Positions 23,161 to 34,997 of a stretch of DNA of 64,000 nucleotides are shown here, piece after piece. The notes beneath the pieces are model-generated. The model saw nothing but the letters and a program-made list of their open reading frames with translations. It was not told the origin of the DNA and did not search any database. This DNA is from Suillus spraguei (Eukaryota > Basidiomycota > Agaricomycetes > Boletales > Suillaceae), in NCBI GenBank assembly GCA_016800925.1, contig JABCPU010000249.1:36903-100902 (forward strand). The letters run 5' to 3'. Numbering within the stretch: position 1 is the stretch's first letter; the number at the start of each line of letters is the position of its first letter. A program made the translations under genes and the position numbers.

Positions 23161-24177
23161 TATTATCTTGACCAAGGTAGCTCCGCTACATACGATGCTA
23201 GTTCCGGCGGCATCATCACTGACTGTGGCAACTTACCACTGACTATGACACTACATTTGCACATTGGTTTGACTTGAACTTGACCATACTAACAGGCATC
23301 CCCCTTTAGGGTCAAACGCTCTTGTTTCACAAGTGAAGCAGACTAGATGGAGCGCAAGACTCACATACTAACTTAAAAGGTAGTTTATCTACAGCCCAGG
23401 TTAGGTTGTATCTTTACACCAGCCGTTCATGGTACATGTTAGAAAGGACTCTTTGCACATTCTGGTACTTTTACTTTCCCCCTATGGTACACATGGTACT
23501 TAGGAATAGTCACTATCACTGTCTCTAACAGAATAAAGTCTTTCACTGAAGTTACTGTCTCTTAAGAACTGCTTTACTGCTGCACGCACCACCGCTCGTT
23601 ACCGCTTTCCCACACTTCACCGCTTGCGCTACGCTTTCCCACGCTTGATCGCTACACTTCACCGCTTGTTTCACCGCCAGTTTCCCATGCCATACCACAG
23701 TTTTACTGCATGCACTACCGCAGTTTTACCACTTTTGCTACTGCTTGCCTACCGCTTTCCCACACTTACCGCTAGTTTCCCACGGAACGGAGGTCACCGC
23801 TGGCATCTCACTACCTCCGACAGCAGTCACGCACCACAGGTTGGGCATTATCAAACTATATTAACTTAGCATTCCCTTCAGGGTCGAATGCTCTTGCTTT
23901 GCAAGTGAAGCAGACTAGACAGAGTGCAAGACTTGCATACAAGTTTAGACCATGGTTCATCTACAGCCCAGGCTAGATTGTATCTTTACACTGGATAACC
24001 TTTGGATGTGTCATATCCGAAACCTTCAGACATCTGGATCCGCCACACTACCACTTCCGGATCTTCAGACATATATCCTCCCTCTGAAATAAGGGGCATT
24101 ACTCAGGAAAGGGGCACAGTGCATGAACTGAGGCCAAAGCCCTTTGGATCTCTTACCCTTTGAGTATGGTCTTAACA

Positions 24178-25804
24178 GCAACCCTCGACATATTTCTGAA
24201 TATAAGCACCCATAGAAGGACACCACACTTTGCGTTTCATGAGTTCTTCTATTTTAAAGCAGCCAGGATGACCCACAGTAGGATGATCATGATAACGATG
24301 GAGGATCATGGAGCAATGAGCTGGGGGAATGTAGGCACAATTCTTAAAATAGAGAACCCCATTGGTAATCTTCCAATCAGAAAGGATGGACTTCATGGGA
24401 GGGAGGCAGACACCATCTAATGTGTCAGGCCGTTTTGAACACAGGATTGTCTAGAGGATCAGAAGTAGTGAGTACATCAAGAAGATCATTGTCGAGGAGC
24501 TGAACAAAAAGGGAGTCGGGAAGGAGCACAGTGTCTTTGTTGTCATGAGAACCATTATCATAGTCTGGGCGGCAAGAGAGGGCATCTGGAACTGCCAATT
24601 TTGTTCCAGCAATGTGATGTAGTTCTATGTCAAAAAGGGAAAGAATGAGCTGCCAATGTGCTTGTCGTTGAGTGAGTTTCTGGGCAGTGCGAAAGTAAAG
24701 GAGGTTCTTATGATCCATGAATATGAGGACTTGGTGCGGACTTCCCTCAAGATAGTAATGCCATTAATTTAAGGCATGGATTATGGTGAGTAATTCCCTA
24801 TCAAAGATTTGATAGTTTCATTCTGTGGGATTGAGCGATTGAGAGTGGTATGCACATGGATGGTATATGCCATTTTCATTGGTCTGTAACAGGACAGCAC
24901 CCATTGCAACAAGGGAAGTGTTGGTGGCAATTGCAAATTGCTGGGAGGGATCCGGATTACAGAGTACCAGTTGCTTCATAAAGTGTTCTTTTAAATCCAT
25001 GAACATATCTTGACACTGAGTTGTCCAGGAAAATGGGGTGTCTTTCTTTGTTAGGTCAATAAGCGGTCACATGATATCAGAGTAATGGGAGATGAACGTG
25101 TAATAGAAGTTGCAGAAACCAAGGAAAGACTGAACATCCTTTATGGATTTAGGTGTTGGCCAATCTGCGATTCCTTTCATCTTGGTGTTATCCATAGCAA
25201 CTTGTTCGGGCTGTATGATCATACTGAGGTACTCCACTTCATCTGCATCGAAGGTACATTTTTCTGGTTTCAAAAATAAATGCTCCTGTCATATTTTCAT
25301 CAATACATGCCAGGTTCTTTCTTGGTGTTCTTCCATAGTTGTCGAAAATATTAGGATGTCATCCATATAAATAACCATCCATCCTTCGTTGATTTCTTGT
25401 TGGAACATTCAGTTCATATAGGCTTGGAAAGTGGCTGATGAATTACAGAGACCAAAGAACATGACATTTGGCTCATAGAGGCCAAATTCAGTAGTAAAGG
25501 CTGCTTTCCAATGATCATCGGGGTGAATACAGATGTTATTATATCCGGAGCATATATCCATTTTAGTGAAGAACTTAGCGTTATGAAGTCATGCGACAAG
25601 GGAGACCGGAAGAGGAAGTGGGTATGCATTCTTGACCATCCAATCATTGATGTATCTGTAATCTTGGTAAGGCCGGAGTTCTTCACTTTTCTTTCCCACA
25701 AAGAAGAAGCCACTGGCTTGAGGCAATTTCGATTCAGAGATAAAGCCTTTAGCAATGTTCTCATCAATAAAGGTTTTCACCAATGCTCATTCTTTCTCTG
25801 AGAG
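24178..25804 (-). pseudogene. Family A RT, RNase H and integrase zinc domain fragment
   Basis: In sense order on the minus strand: RT fingers ([32 protein letters not shown]) near 25783-25600, a degraded catalytic region near 25370, RT thumb MKPEKCTFDADEVEYL at 25273-25067, RNase H start (FAIATNTSLVAMGAVLLQ) near 24940, [22 protein letters not shown] near 24718, and the HHCC zinc segment YHDHPTVGHPGC...EGC near 24310-24178. It continues across LTR B3 at 19933 (LCQQ...THP). Numerous stops and shifts. Confidence 0.82.
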
Positions 25805-26215
25805 TGTTATGACCATGCAAAACCGGAGATTAGTAAGAAGTCCTGGTCTTACATGGGGTTGTACCAGAGGGTTGTAAAGTCGAAGGGGCTTGGCCTCAGC
25901 TTGTGCGCTGTGCCCCTTACCCGAGTATGTGCCCTTAATTTCAGATGAAGTCCAAGGGAGAGTTCTGATGAACTCTAAGGCAGGATAGCTCAACAGAGCT
26001 CCAATGGACTTCCGGATGAGCGCAGGAATGTGCCGGAACTATTTCCGGAAGGTAGGGAGTAATGGTAACACTACTGGAACAAGCTTCAAGTAGAACAGAT
26101 GAAAGATGGACTGCTGGACAAAGTCCAGGGCAGGATAGGAGCAGAGCTCCAGAGAGAAAGATGATCCATAGATGTCAGAGGATAGGATAGGATGGATCCG
26201 GAGGACTAGGGGTCC

Positions 26216-26982
26216 TGTCATATACCATACTTCTAATCTCAGATCCGATCATATCCGTCCAGATCCGATCGTTTCCATATCCGTCCGGTCCACAGATCCT
26301 GTCTGGACCACCCTTCTGAACGTACTCACTTCTCGCACCTTAACTCCCTGGTGAACATCTGCGTCTATCTCCTTTCGTCATTTCTCCTACTACCGGTACT
26401 CCGGCTGTTTATATTTACGTCCTGTGTTACTGATCCGTTTCCTGTGTTCATTTCCGATTCATGCTTACTGATCCGCTGTGCAATAACTAATAGACTTCCG
26501 TTACACTTCGTACATAGCCCTCGGTCCCGGACTTGCTAATTATCTGTCTTAGATACTTACTGTATATAAACCACTTGTAGATCTCCATAGAACCTTAGTT
26601 CGAATATCATCTTAGATTCTACTCATTCTGCCTCCTCCGGACGTAAGCCACTCTCCGTTTAAGTCACCTTCTGAGACTTAGGATTGACTCCTATAGTCTG
26701 TACCTCCGACTCTATCTTCGGATAGTCCATCTCCGTTAGTTTCTAGTTAGGAACTCGTTCCGAAACTAGCCTTAATCTCTGTCCTCTCCTTACGTTCCGA
26801 ATTACCTTCGGACGTATTATATCCGACACCTTGGACACCCGGATCCGTCGCGCAACCCCTTCCGGGTCTTCGGACGAATAACTCCTCCCTGAAATAAGGG
26901 GCATTACTCGAGAAAGGGGCACAGTGTACGAACTGAGGCCAAAGCCCTTTGGATCTCTCTACCCTTGAGTACAGTCTTAACA
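26216..26982 (+). repeat. 5' LTR of family B copy B4
   Basis: 767 bp, TGTCATATACC to GTCTTAACA. A TATA-like TATATAAA lies at 26563-26570 and is conserved in the other B LTRs, a likely promoter for the genomic transcript. Confidence 0.9.
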
Positions 26983-27032
26983 GTATATTCGAACTCAAAC
27001 CTTTCTGAGTAACTTAGCAACCATCCCATATC

Positions 27033-28322
27033 ATGCCTCCCCGTAAAGCTCAGAACACACTCCAGGAGCCGGACTTGGTCCGATCCAATGAGATCCCACA
27101 CCCATCGTCCAAACATTTACCAGTTTCTCTCAACGCCGCGCAAGCATGAGCGACATAGGTCAAAGTATCTCCGCCCGTCAAGCCAGACCGGATCCGATAA
27201 CACCAACTCGGAACCCGGATAACCCAGACTCCAATTCGCGCCCGACCATTCGCTTTGATGATGAGCTGCGCAGTAACCTACCAGATGATGAAGTTGATGA
27301 TCCGGACAACGAGGACCTGGATGACAAGAAGATAAAATCCACCTAAACCCTCAGGACCGGGTCCTAGCCCAACTATCCGTAGCCATTAACCACCTCGCTC
27401 GCAGTAGCCGTCGCACCCCCACCTCGGATGATAGCAAAGTCAAAGTCCGTGAGCCAGATACCTTCGATGGGTCCGAACCTCCAAGCTCCGGGCATTCTTC
27501 GTCCAATGTGAGCTCAACTTCCAGAGCAAACCTAGCGCTTTCCGTTCCGGACGCGCTAAAGTCAATTTCGCCCAATCCTACCTTAAGGGTATGGCTCTCG
27601 AGTGGTTTGAACCGGACCTCCTTTCGGACGGATATAGCAACCGTCCGGACTGGATGGATGACTACTCCGAGTTCATGCTCGAGCTCCAAACCAATTTCGG
27701 ACCACACGATCCCTCCGGAGACGCAGAGATGCAGTTAGAACAACTCCACATGCGTGACGGACAACGCATCAACAAGTACGTTGTAGAATTCCAGCGACTT
27801 GCCTCCCAAGTACGCGAATGGGGAGACGGAGCCCTACGACGCCAATTCTACAATGGACTTCCGGCCCGAATCAAAGATGAGATTAGTCGCATGGGTAAGC
27901 CCACTACCCTTTCGGAGTTCAAGACTCTCGCCCAGACCATCGACGCCCGTTACTGGGAACGGAGGGGCGAAGTCACCCGAGAGAGTAGAACCACCTCTTC
28001 CAATCCTCCCAGGCAGTCAACATCCGACCGGACGAACTCCAACTCATCCGGATCCGATACGCCCAAATTCAATAAACCCACATACTCCACAACATCCTCT
28101 ACCCCGAAAGTTTCGGATCTCCCTAGTGTTGTTGGTACAGACGGAAAGCTAACCACCCAGGAGCGTCAGAGACGTTTTGACAAAAAGCTCTGTATGTTCT
28201 GCGGCGGACCTGGTCACACTGCCCGGGAATGCACCAAATCCACTTCGCGCGCTGCCAAAGGCCGCGCCACTGTGCTCACTCCGGAAACGGAACCGGAAGC
28301 CTCGGATGAGGCAAAAAATTAG
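27033..28322 (+). pseudogene. Family B gag with CCHC zinc knuckle (frameshifted)
   Basis: ATG at 27033 (MPPRKAQN). Compared with the B6 copy it has single-base changes near 27065, 27340 and 27480 that break the first third. The main part (27591-28322) is open: a retrotransposon gag core (WFEPDLL, DDYSEFMLELQTNFGPHD, YVVEFQRLASQV, FYNGLPARIKDE), a Ser/Thr/Pro-rich linker and CMFCGGPGHTAREC, a CCHC nucleic-acid-binding knuckle. Gag forms the particle that packages element RNA. Confidence 0.85.
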
Positions 28323-28378
28323 TCCGCGACCCTCCTGACTCCGTACGGGATGAGGGTCGCGTTGGCCCAACCCGTGCA

Positions 28379-31300
28379 ATGGAACTACGACTCAACGCTG
28401 TAACTCTTCCTGATCCGAACTCTCTGTGTCCATATGTCTCTCTTCCATCTTTCTCCAATATATCTGACTTTCCGGCCCTCATAGACTGTGGTTCCTCCCA
28501 CTGCTTCATAGACACTGATTTCGTCCGAGAACATAAAATTCCTACCTATCAGATTCCTCCGCTTCCACTCCGTTTATTTGATGGTACATGCAATAACAAT
28601 ATTGTCGAAGCCATAAACTTATCCGTCCGATTCTCCTCCGGTGTAATCACTTCCGACACGTTCTACGTCACCCCTTTGGATTCCTCATGTTATATCGTTC
28701 TCGGATATAGCTGGCTCACCCGACACAATCCGTTGATTGACTGGGTATTGGGCAGCATCGAGTTCCGAACTACTGAACAAGGAGTGCCATTAACCCCATC
28801 CGCATCACCGCTGCCTCCGGACACACCGACCATGGCAGGAAAATCCAATCCGACACCTCTGTTACCTTCGGGTATTCCACCCAAGGAAGATTCCTCCCCT
28901 CCAAAATCTCCGTCGCATCAGAGCATCCCATCCGTGGCGGAGACTCCGCCTCTGACCAAATCCGAACCCTCCGCTGGTACCCCAGTCCCTAACATATCGT
29001 TGATAAACGCAGTGGCCTTTTGCCGTGCCTGCAAGTTAGAAGGATCTACTCAGTTCAGCATCTACCTCCGTCCCTCCGAAGCAAACCTTCGATCCGCATC
29101 CGTATCATCCGATCCTCCAGACCTCTCCAGAATCCCTTCCGACTACCACGAATTCGCGGATGTCTTCGACAAAGGCAAAGCCGGACAACTTCCCCCACAT
29201 CGACCCTACGATCTCAAGATTGAGTTGGAAGAAGGGGCTAGTCCGCCTCTCGGAACCATATACTCTCTTTCTCCGGTAGAGCTTGAGGCCCTTCGGAAGT
29301 TCCTTGACGAAAACATCTCGTCCGGACTTCTCCGCTCCTCATCTTCTCCCCACGGAGCCCCCGTCCTATTTGTCAAAAAGAAGGATGGATCCCTCCGCCT
29401 TTGTGTGGATTTCCGCGGCCTTAACCACATCACCAAGAAAGACCGATATCCGTTACCCCTCATTGCCGACCTTCTTGACTCCCCGAGCCGCGCTAAAGTT
29501 TATACCAAAATTGATCTCCGATCTGCATATCACCTCGTCCGGATAACAGAAGGAGACGAGTGGAAGACTTCCTTCCGTACGCGCTATGGCTCCTATGAAT
29601 GGTTGGTGATGCCGGAAGGCCTCACGAATGCTCCGGCAGCTTTCCAGCGCTTTGTCAATAGCGTGTTTGCCGATATGCTGGACGTATGTGTTGTTGTATA
29701 TCTGGATGACATCCTTATCTATTCCCAAGACCTTGCAAGTCATAAGGAACATGTCCGAGAAGTTTTACGACGTCTCCGTAAACACCGACTATATGCCAAA
29801 CCCGAGAAATGCGAATTCCACTCCTCCTCCGTCGAGTATCTTGGTTACCTCCTATCTCCGGATGGCTTGACAATGTCGTCCGAGAAAATCCAGTCCATCA
29901 TAGACTGGCCAGAGCCTCGGAAAGTCAAGGACATCCAATCTTTCCTCGGATTCGCTAATTTCTATCGTCGCTTCATCTTCAACTACTCGGATATCGTGGT
30001 TCCCCTTACTCGACTCACTCGCAAGGGCGTCACTTGGGACTTTTCCGAGGAATGCCGGAAGTCATTTAACGCACTCAAGAAAGCCTTCACGTCCGCTCCG
30101 GTGCTTACGCATTGGATTCCGAATGTTCCTATAGTTGTGGAAACTGATGCCTCGGATTATGCTATCGCTGGAATACTATCCATTGTGTGCCCAGACTCGG
30201 AACTTCGTCCGGTGGCATTTTACTCCCGGACACTGTCCGGTGCAGAACTCAACTATGACGTCCATGATAAGGAACTACTAGCCATCTATGCTGCGTTCCG
30301 AACCTGGCGCCATTACCTAGAAGGCTCGTCCGAGCCTATAGATGTTGTCACGGACCACAAGAACCTTGAGTATTTCTCTACCACCAAACTGCTATCCCGT
30401 CGTCAGGCCCGCTGGTCCGAGTTCCTCCATCAGTTCAACCTCGTTATCCGTTACCGTCCTGGAAGACTCGGAGTCAAGCCAGATTCCCTCACTAGACGAT
30501 GGGACGTCTACCCTAAAGAGGGGGATAAGGACTACGCTCAGATTAACCCTCACAACCTCCGTCCAATATTTGCTTCGGAACAATTAGCTTCGTCCCTACG
30601 AGCTTCCATTTTAGCAACTCCGGTCCTTAGAGCAGCTGTTCTTATGGACACCGAACACCTCCGGAAAGACATTCTGATAGCACTCCCTAATGACCCCATT
30701 GCACAAACACATTTTCCGGTTCCCTCAGATCCGAGATGGACAATAGACGATGGTGGATTCCTTTGTTGTGACAACCGCATCTACGTTCCGGATACCAATG
30801 ATCTACGACTTCGCATCCTCCGGAATTGCCATGACCACCCCCTATCCGGACATTTCGGACAGAATCGCACTCTCGAGCTCATCCGACGCAACTATACCTG
30901 GCCCGGAGTACGGGCCTTTGTCAAAGAGTATGTCAGATCCTGCACATCCTGCGCCCGAGCCAAAGTTCCGAGACATAAGCCCTACGGTTACTCAAGCAAC
31001 TTCCCGTCCCAGAAAAACCATGGAATTCCATCTCTATGGATTTCATTGAACAACTTCCGGACTCATCCGGCTTTACAGCCATCCTCGTCATCATAGATCG
31101 TTTATCCAAGCAAGCCATATTCGTCCCGACCCACGACACCATCACTTCTCCTGATCTCGCCCGCCTATTTCTCCTCCATGTCTTCTCTAAGCATGGAGTC
31201 CCGTCCCATGTAACCTCGGATCGAGGAACAGAGTTCGTATCCCACTTCTTCCGTTCCCTAGGAAAGGCATTGGACATGGTCCTACACTTCACATCCGGAT

Positions 31301-32112
31301 ATCATCCCGAAGGGGACGGACAAACAGAACGTGCCAACCAAACGCTGGAACAGTACCTCCGGATCTACTGCAACTATCAGCAGGACAACTGGTCCGAGCT
31401 GCTGCCCCTCGCAGAGTTTGCATACAATAACGCTCCGAGTGCCACTACCGGAGTTTCACCTTTCTTCGCCAATAAAGGTTATCATCCGAACATTTCCATC
31501 CATCCGGAACGCGACCTATCCTCCATCCGTGCCCAGGAATATGCCCTAGACCTTAACAAACTTCACCAGTTCCTCCGAGATGAGATGTCCGAAGCTCAGA
31601 AACGCTATCAAGGACCCGCGGACGCTAAAAGACAGCCTGCTCCAGACTTCCGGATTGGAGAACAAGTCTTCGTCAAAGCCAAGTACTTCCGCTCCACCCG
31701 TCCGTCGAAGAAACTTTCGGAAAAGAATTTGGGACCATTCGAAATTATATCCCGCCCGGGTACTCATTCTTTCGCCATCCGACTTCCGGATTCTATGCGT
31801 TCCGTACATCCTGTTTTCCATGTCTCGCAGTTAGAGCCAGCAGTTCCGAACACCATTCCCAATCGCATCCAGCCTCCTCCGCCACCAGTCGAAGTCGACG
31901 GAGAACCAGAGTACGAGATATCCGAAATCCTGGACTCTAAACTGGACCGTCGTAGGCACCACTGTCAACTTCTATACCTCGTCCGTTGGTCCGGATACGA
32001 GGGAACGGACGAAGAAACTTCCTGGCTACTGGCCACAGAACTCGGAAATGCATCAGATCTCGTAGCGGATTTCCACTCAGCATATCCGGACAAGCCTGGT
32101 CCCATTGCTTGA
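28379..32112 (+). pseudogene. Family B pol: protease, RT, RNase H, integrase, chromodomain (one frameshift)
   Basis: Open from 28379 to the frameshift near 30986, where one C present in copy B6 is missing, then open to 32112. Protease: LIDCGSSHCFIDTDF. RT: LRLCVDFRGLN, YLDDILIYS (catalytic Asp pair), FLGFANFYRRFI. RNase H: ETDASDYAIAG, DKELLAIY, TDHKNLEYF. Integrase: zinc region NCHDHPLSGHFG...CTSCARAK, core MDFIEQLP (Asp), TSDRGTEF (Asp), [15 protein letters not shown] (Glu). Chromodomain near the C-terminus: YEISEILDSKL, YLVRWSGY, TSWLLATEL. Chromodomains of this clade can direct integration to heterochromatin (established for chromoviruses; not shown here). Confidence 0.92.
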
Positions 32113-32169
32113 AAAGTACATAACGAAATATAAGTACAGTGAGGGCAGTAGCGGAAATCCGGATCTGGA

Positions 32170-33196
32170 CTAAGCACCAGTCTCCATTTCACCTCCGGCA
32201 CCCCCAGTCTCCTCCCCAGTCCCATCCGCCATCTCTTCCCCAGTTCCATCCGCCATCTCCCCTCCATTCTCATCCGCCACCTCTTCCCCAATCTCCTCAC
32301 CAGCGCCATCCTTGTCGGATCCGGCAGAAACGGAAAGCCTAAATCCGGTCCGGATTTCCTCGATGAGCAGGGCCTGGAATTCCCTCTGTTGCTGGAGGAA
32401 GGCCTCCATGGTGGAGCTCATCCGCTCCATGGCAATCCGACTCCCTTCCGCCGCCGCAATACCATCTTGGAGAAGTCCGTTGGTCCGCGCCAACTCAGCA
32501 ATGATGCCATTAGCAGCGGCCACCCAAGCCTGATCATCGTACTCCACAAAATCCTCATCCGTACCTTCGATAGTGACTGGATTAGAGAAGACATCCGCGT
32601 CCGCCACATCCGGAGTAGGACTCCTCTGACGGCGCTTGCCTTTGCCCTTCGGAGACGGAGTACCAGCAGGACGCTGCCTCTTCCGGCCCTTAGGCCCCTT
32701 AACGAATCCGGGCCTTCCAGGACAAGTGGCCTTGTCCTTCCGGCAGACGTCACAGGACTTAATCTACGAAACGTCGAAATCAGCGGATCCGAAGTTTTTC
32801 GGACGACTCACCATGGCATTCTTCTCAGCATCATCCCACTGGCACATCCGGCCCTTAGTGACGCAACGAGAGCAGTACCCATCCTTTGCCCCAGACGCAG
32901 GAGCAGCCTTGGCCTTTACCAACCCATTAATATCCGGATCCGGAAGAGTCCACAGCACTCACCCGAGCCTCAATCAGTGCTCTCCGCCTCTTCTCCTCCA
33001 TCTCCCTCCGGATCTCCGCCAACTCAATCTGCTTCAACTCCTCCTGCCTTTTCCGCTCCTCCGCCTCTTTCCGCTTCCGTTCCGCCTCGGCTTCCGCTGC
33101 AGCCTTAGCAGCCGCCAGTTGCTGCTCCAGATCCGCCACAAGGTCAGCAGCAGACTTAGGGGCATCGGATTTCTTTCCAGACATGTTAGGAGACAA
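32170..33196 (-). CDS. Spliced antisense gene of family B: coiled-coil protein with two CX2CX6C clusters
   Basis: Three exons: 33196-32963, 32913-32812 and 32763-32170. Introns of 49 and 48 nt are both GT-AG, phase 0 (GTGAGT donors), and the joined frame is open for 309 codons. Residues about 10-75 are a Glu/Lys/Arg/Ala-rich coiled coil (EAEAERKRKEAEERKRQEEL). Exon 2 has YCSRCVTKGRMCQW and exon 3 opens with SCDVCRKDKATCPGRPGF; both are CX2CX6C, zinc-cluster-like. A basic stretch (KGPKGRKRQRP) follows, then a second helical region (RTNGLLQDGIAAAEGSR, MEAFLQQQREFQALL) and an acidic Gly/Glu-rich tail. It is convergent with pol (stop 58 bp away), and its start is about 180 bp inside the 3' LTR. 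Similar coiled-coil plus Cys-cluster proteins are common as hypothetical proteins in agaricomycetes. Function unknown; DNA or RNA binding is inference. Confidence 0.75.
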
Positions 33197-33379
33197 GTTT
33201 TGTTAACAAGGATATGAAGTGGGGGTAGGAATCATTTCGGACGTCTGACGTCCGTATATCTGTTGGATTACAGACTCAGCACTACAACCATCAAACTTCC
33301 CCATCGTCTCGCATTAATCTTGTCCGATCCGGATCGACGCTTCTTGTGCCTCAGGGGTTCGGCCCTAAGGGGGGGATAC

Positions 33380-34143
33380 TGTCATATACCATACTTCTAA
33401 TCTCAGATCCGATCATATCCGTCCAGATCCGATCGTTTCCATATCCGTCCGGTCCACAGATCCTGTCCGGACCACCCTCCGAATGTACTCACTTCTCGCA
33501 CCTTAACTCCCTGGTGAACATCTGCGTCTATCTCCTTTCGTCATTTCTCCTACTACCGGTACTCCGGCTGTTTATATTTCCGTCCTGTGTTACTGATCCG
33601 TTTCCTGTGTTCATTTCCGATTCATGCTTACTGATCCGCTGTGCAATAACTAATAGACTTCCGTTACACTTCGTACATAGCCCTCGGTCCCGGACTTGCT
33701 AATTATCCGTCTTAGATACTTACTGTATATAAACCACTTGTAGATCTCCGTAGAACCTTAGTTCGAATATCATCTTAGATTCTACTCATTCTGCCTCCTC
33801 CGGACTTAAGCCACTCTCCGCTTTAAGTCACCTTCCGAGACTTAGGATTGACTCCTATAGTCTATACCTCCGACTCTATCTTCGGATAGTCCATCTCCGT
33901 TAGTTTCTAGTTAGGAACTCGTTCCGAAACTAGCCTTAATCTCTGTCCTCTCCTTACGTTCCGAATTACCTTCGGACTATTAATCCACCTTCGGACACCC
34001 GGATCCGTCACGCAACCCCTTCCGGGTCTTCGGACGAATAACTCCTCCCTGAAATAAGGGGCATTACTCGAGAAAGGGGCACAGTGTACGAACTGAGGCC
34101 AAAGCCCTTCGGATCTCTCTACCCTTGAGTACAGTCTTAAACA
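33380..34143 (+). repeat. 3' LTR of family B copy B4
   Basis: 764 bp, same ends as the 5' LTR (the last bases read CTTAAACA). Preceded by the polypurine tract. Differences from the 5' LTR include a small deletion near 33980. Confidence 0.9.
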
Positions 34144-34997
34144 GGTCCGAAGGTCCGAAGCTCAGAGGAGCAGAGGAGCGGACGAGCAGATGATCAGACG
34201 AGCATAGCTCTGTGGATCTTAGAGGAAGTGTTGGCTACTAGAGAGGAGTAGGTCCGGATATGGTGTAGAGATAGTATAGACTACTCCGGACAAGGTCCAG
34301 AATAGAAACAGACAGTATAAGACTACCAAAGGTAGAGTCAGAGGTGAAACAGATGATAGACGGAGATGGACGAAGTCCAAAAGATTATAGGACATAGGAT
34401 CAAAGCTCCGGCCTAGGGAGTGATCCCATAGGCCGGAGTCGGAAGCTTACAAGGGCTGGAGCCCAAGTGCAAGAACAGAAACGGAGTTATATAGACATGA
34501 TAACAGGATACAGAGTAATCAAAGGAATATACAGAAGTAGGAACAATGAATCAGACTGAGGTCTGCAGGAGTTGTACTACAAGTTTATATACTGTAGGTA
34601 GCATGCCGGAAGGCAAGTAAGGATAGTCCGAGGCTATGTTTGAGGCATTGCAGAACACAAGGCTATGAACTCGGAAATAAGACTTGTACGAAATATCTTA
34701 TCAAGACGGAAGTCAAGATAACCGAAAGCCAGAGGTGCAGAGATAACCGAAAGCCGGACACAGGTATTAACCTAAAAGGAGTAACGCGCAGGTGCGCGGG
34801 AATAGTTTCGGATATGAGCATGGATCGGATATGGACACAGATCGGATATGGATATGAATTAGATATGGATGGATATTGATTGGAGTGGATGGGTGGATTG
34901 GATATGTGAGCTGGATTGGATGGGTGGACTAGGATGTATGGATTGGGTGTCCAGATGTCCATGGATCAGACCTGAATGTACGGTATATGACAGAGAG

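Larger units (their letters stand above)
20510..23990. mobile_element. Repeat block E inside LTR B3, itself hosting a Tc1 element
   Basis: Left terminus TGTAGTGAACAAAG, right terminus GTATCTTTACA; both terminus types occur twice (TGTAATGAACA also at 20853, and the right-hand module also at about 23340-23422), so two related units may be nested. No clean duplication is seen (CCGG versus CTGG at the junctions). No coding capacity is found outside the Tc1 element. Many scattered ACCGCT/TTTCCCAC motifs occur, densest at 23580-23800. Confidence 0.5.
19934..24177 (+). repeat. Solo LTR of family B (B3), interrupted by repeat block E
   Basis: Starts TGTCATATACC, ends GGTCTTAACA, flanked by GCAAC (19929-19933 and 24178-24182). 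About 3.5 kb of unrelated sequence (20510-23990) splits it. CpG sites of newer copies are often TpG or CpA here. Confidence 0.85.
26216..34143 (+). mobile_element. Full-length family B Ty3/gypsy chromovirus (copy B4)
   Basis: 7928 bp with LTRs 26216-26982 and 33380-34143, flanked by GGTCC (26211-26215 and 34144-34148). Contents: gag with CCHC knuckle, pol (protease, RT, RNase H, integrase, chromodomain) on the plus strand and a spliced antisense gene between pol and the 3' LTR. A polypurine tract (AAGGGGGGGATAC) abuts the 3' LTR. LTR differences are mostly C/T and G/A changes. gag and pol carry a few single-base frameshifts. Confidence 0.92.
25805..34992 (-). repeat. Solo LTR of family F, split by the full-length family B element
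   Basis: Starts TGTTATGACC, ends GTATATGACA, flanked by GAGAG (25800-25804 and 34993-34997). Its own length is about 1.26 kb (25805-26215 and 34144-34992). The ends resemble the reverse complement of family B LTRs, so the families are related. Confidence 0.82.

Noticed and set aside
24160..24420. Plus-strand ORF opposite the family A integrase zinc region
   Set aside because: Shadow of the minus-strand pol fragment, which has clear HHCC and DHKNLL motifs.
26983..27032. tRNA-type primer binding site after the 5' LTR of B4
   Set aside because: I could not match the bases after the LTR to a tRNA 3' end with confidence; self-priming cannot be tested by eye.
32312..33217. Long plus-strand open frames opposite the antisense gene
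   Set aside because: They are shadows of the minus-strand exons: no motifs, and the minus-strand model has matching splice sites and Cys clusters.
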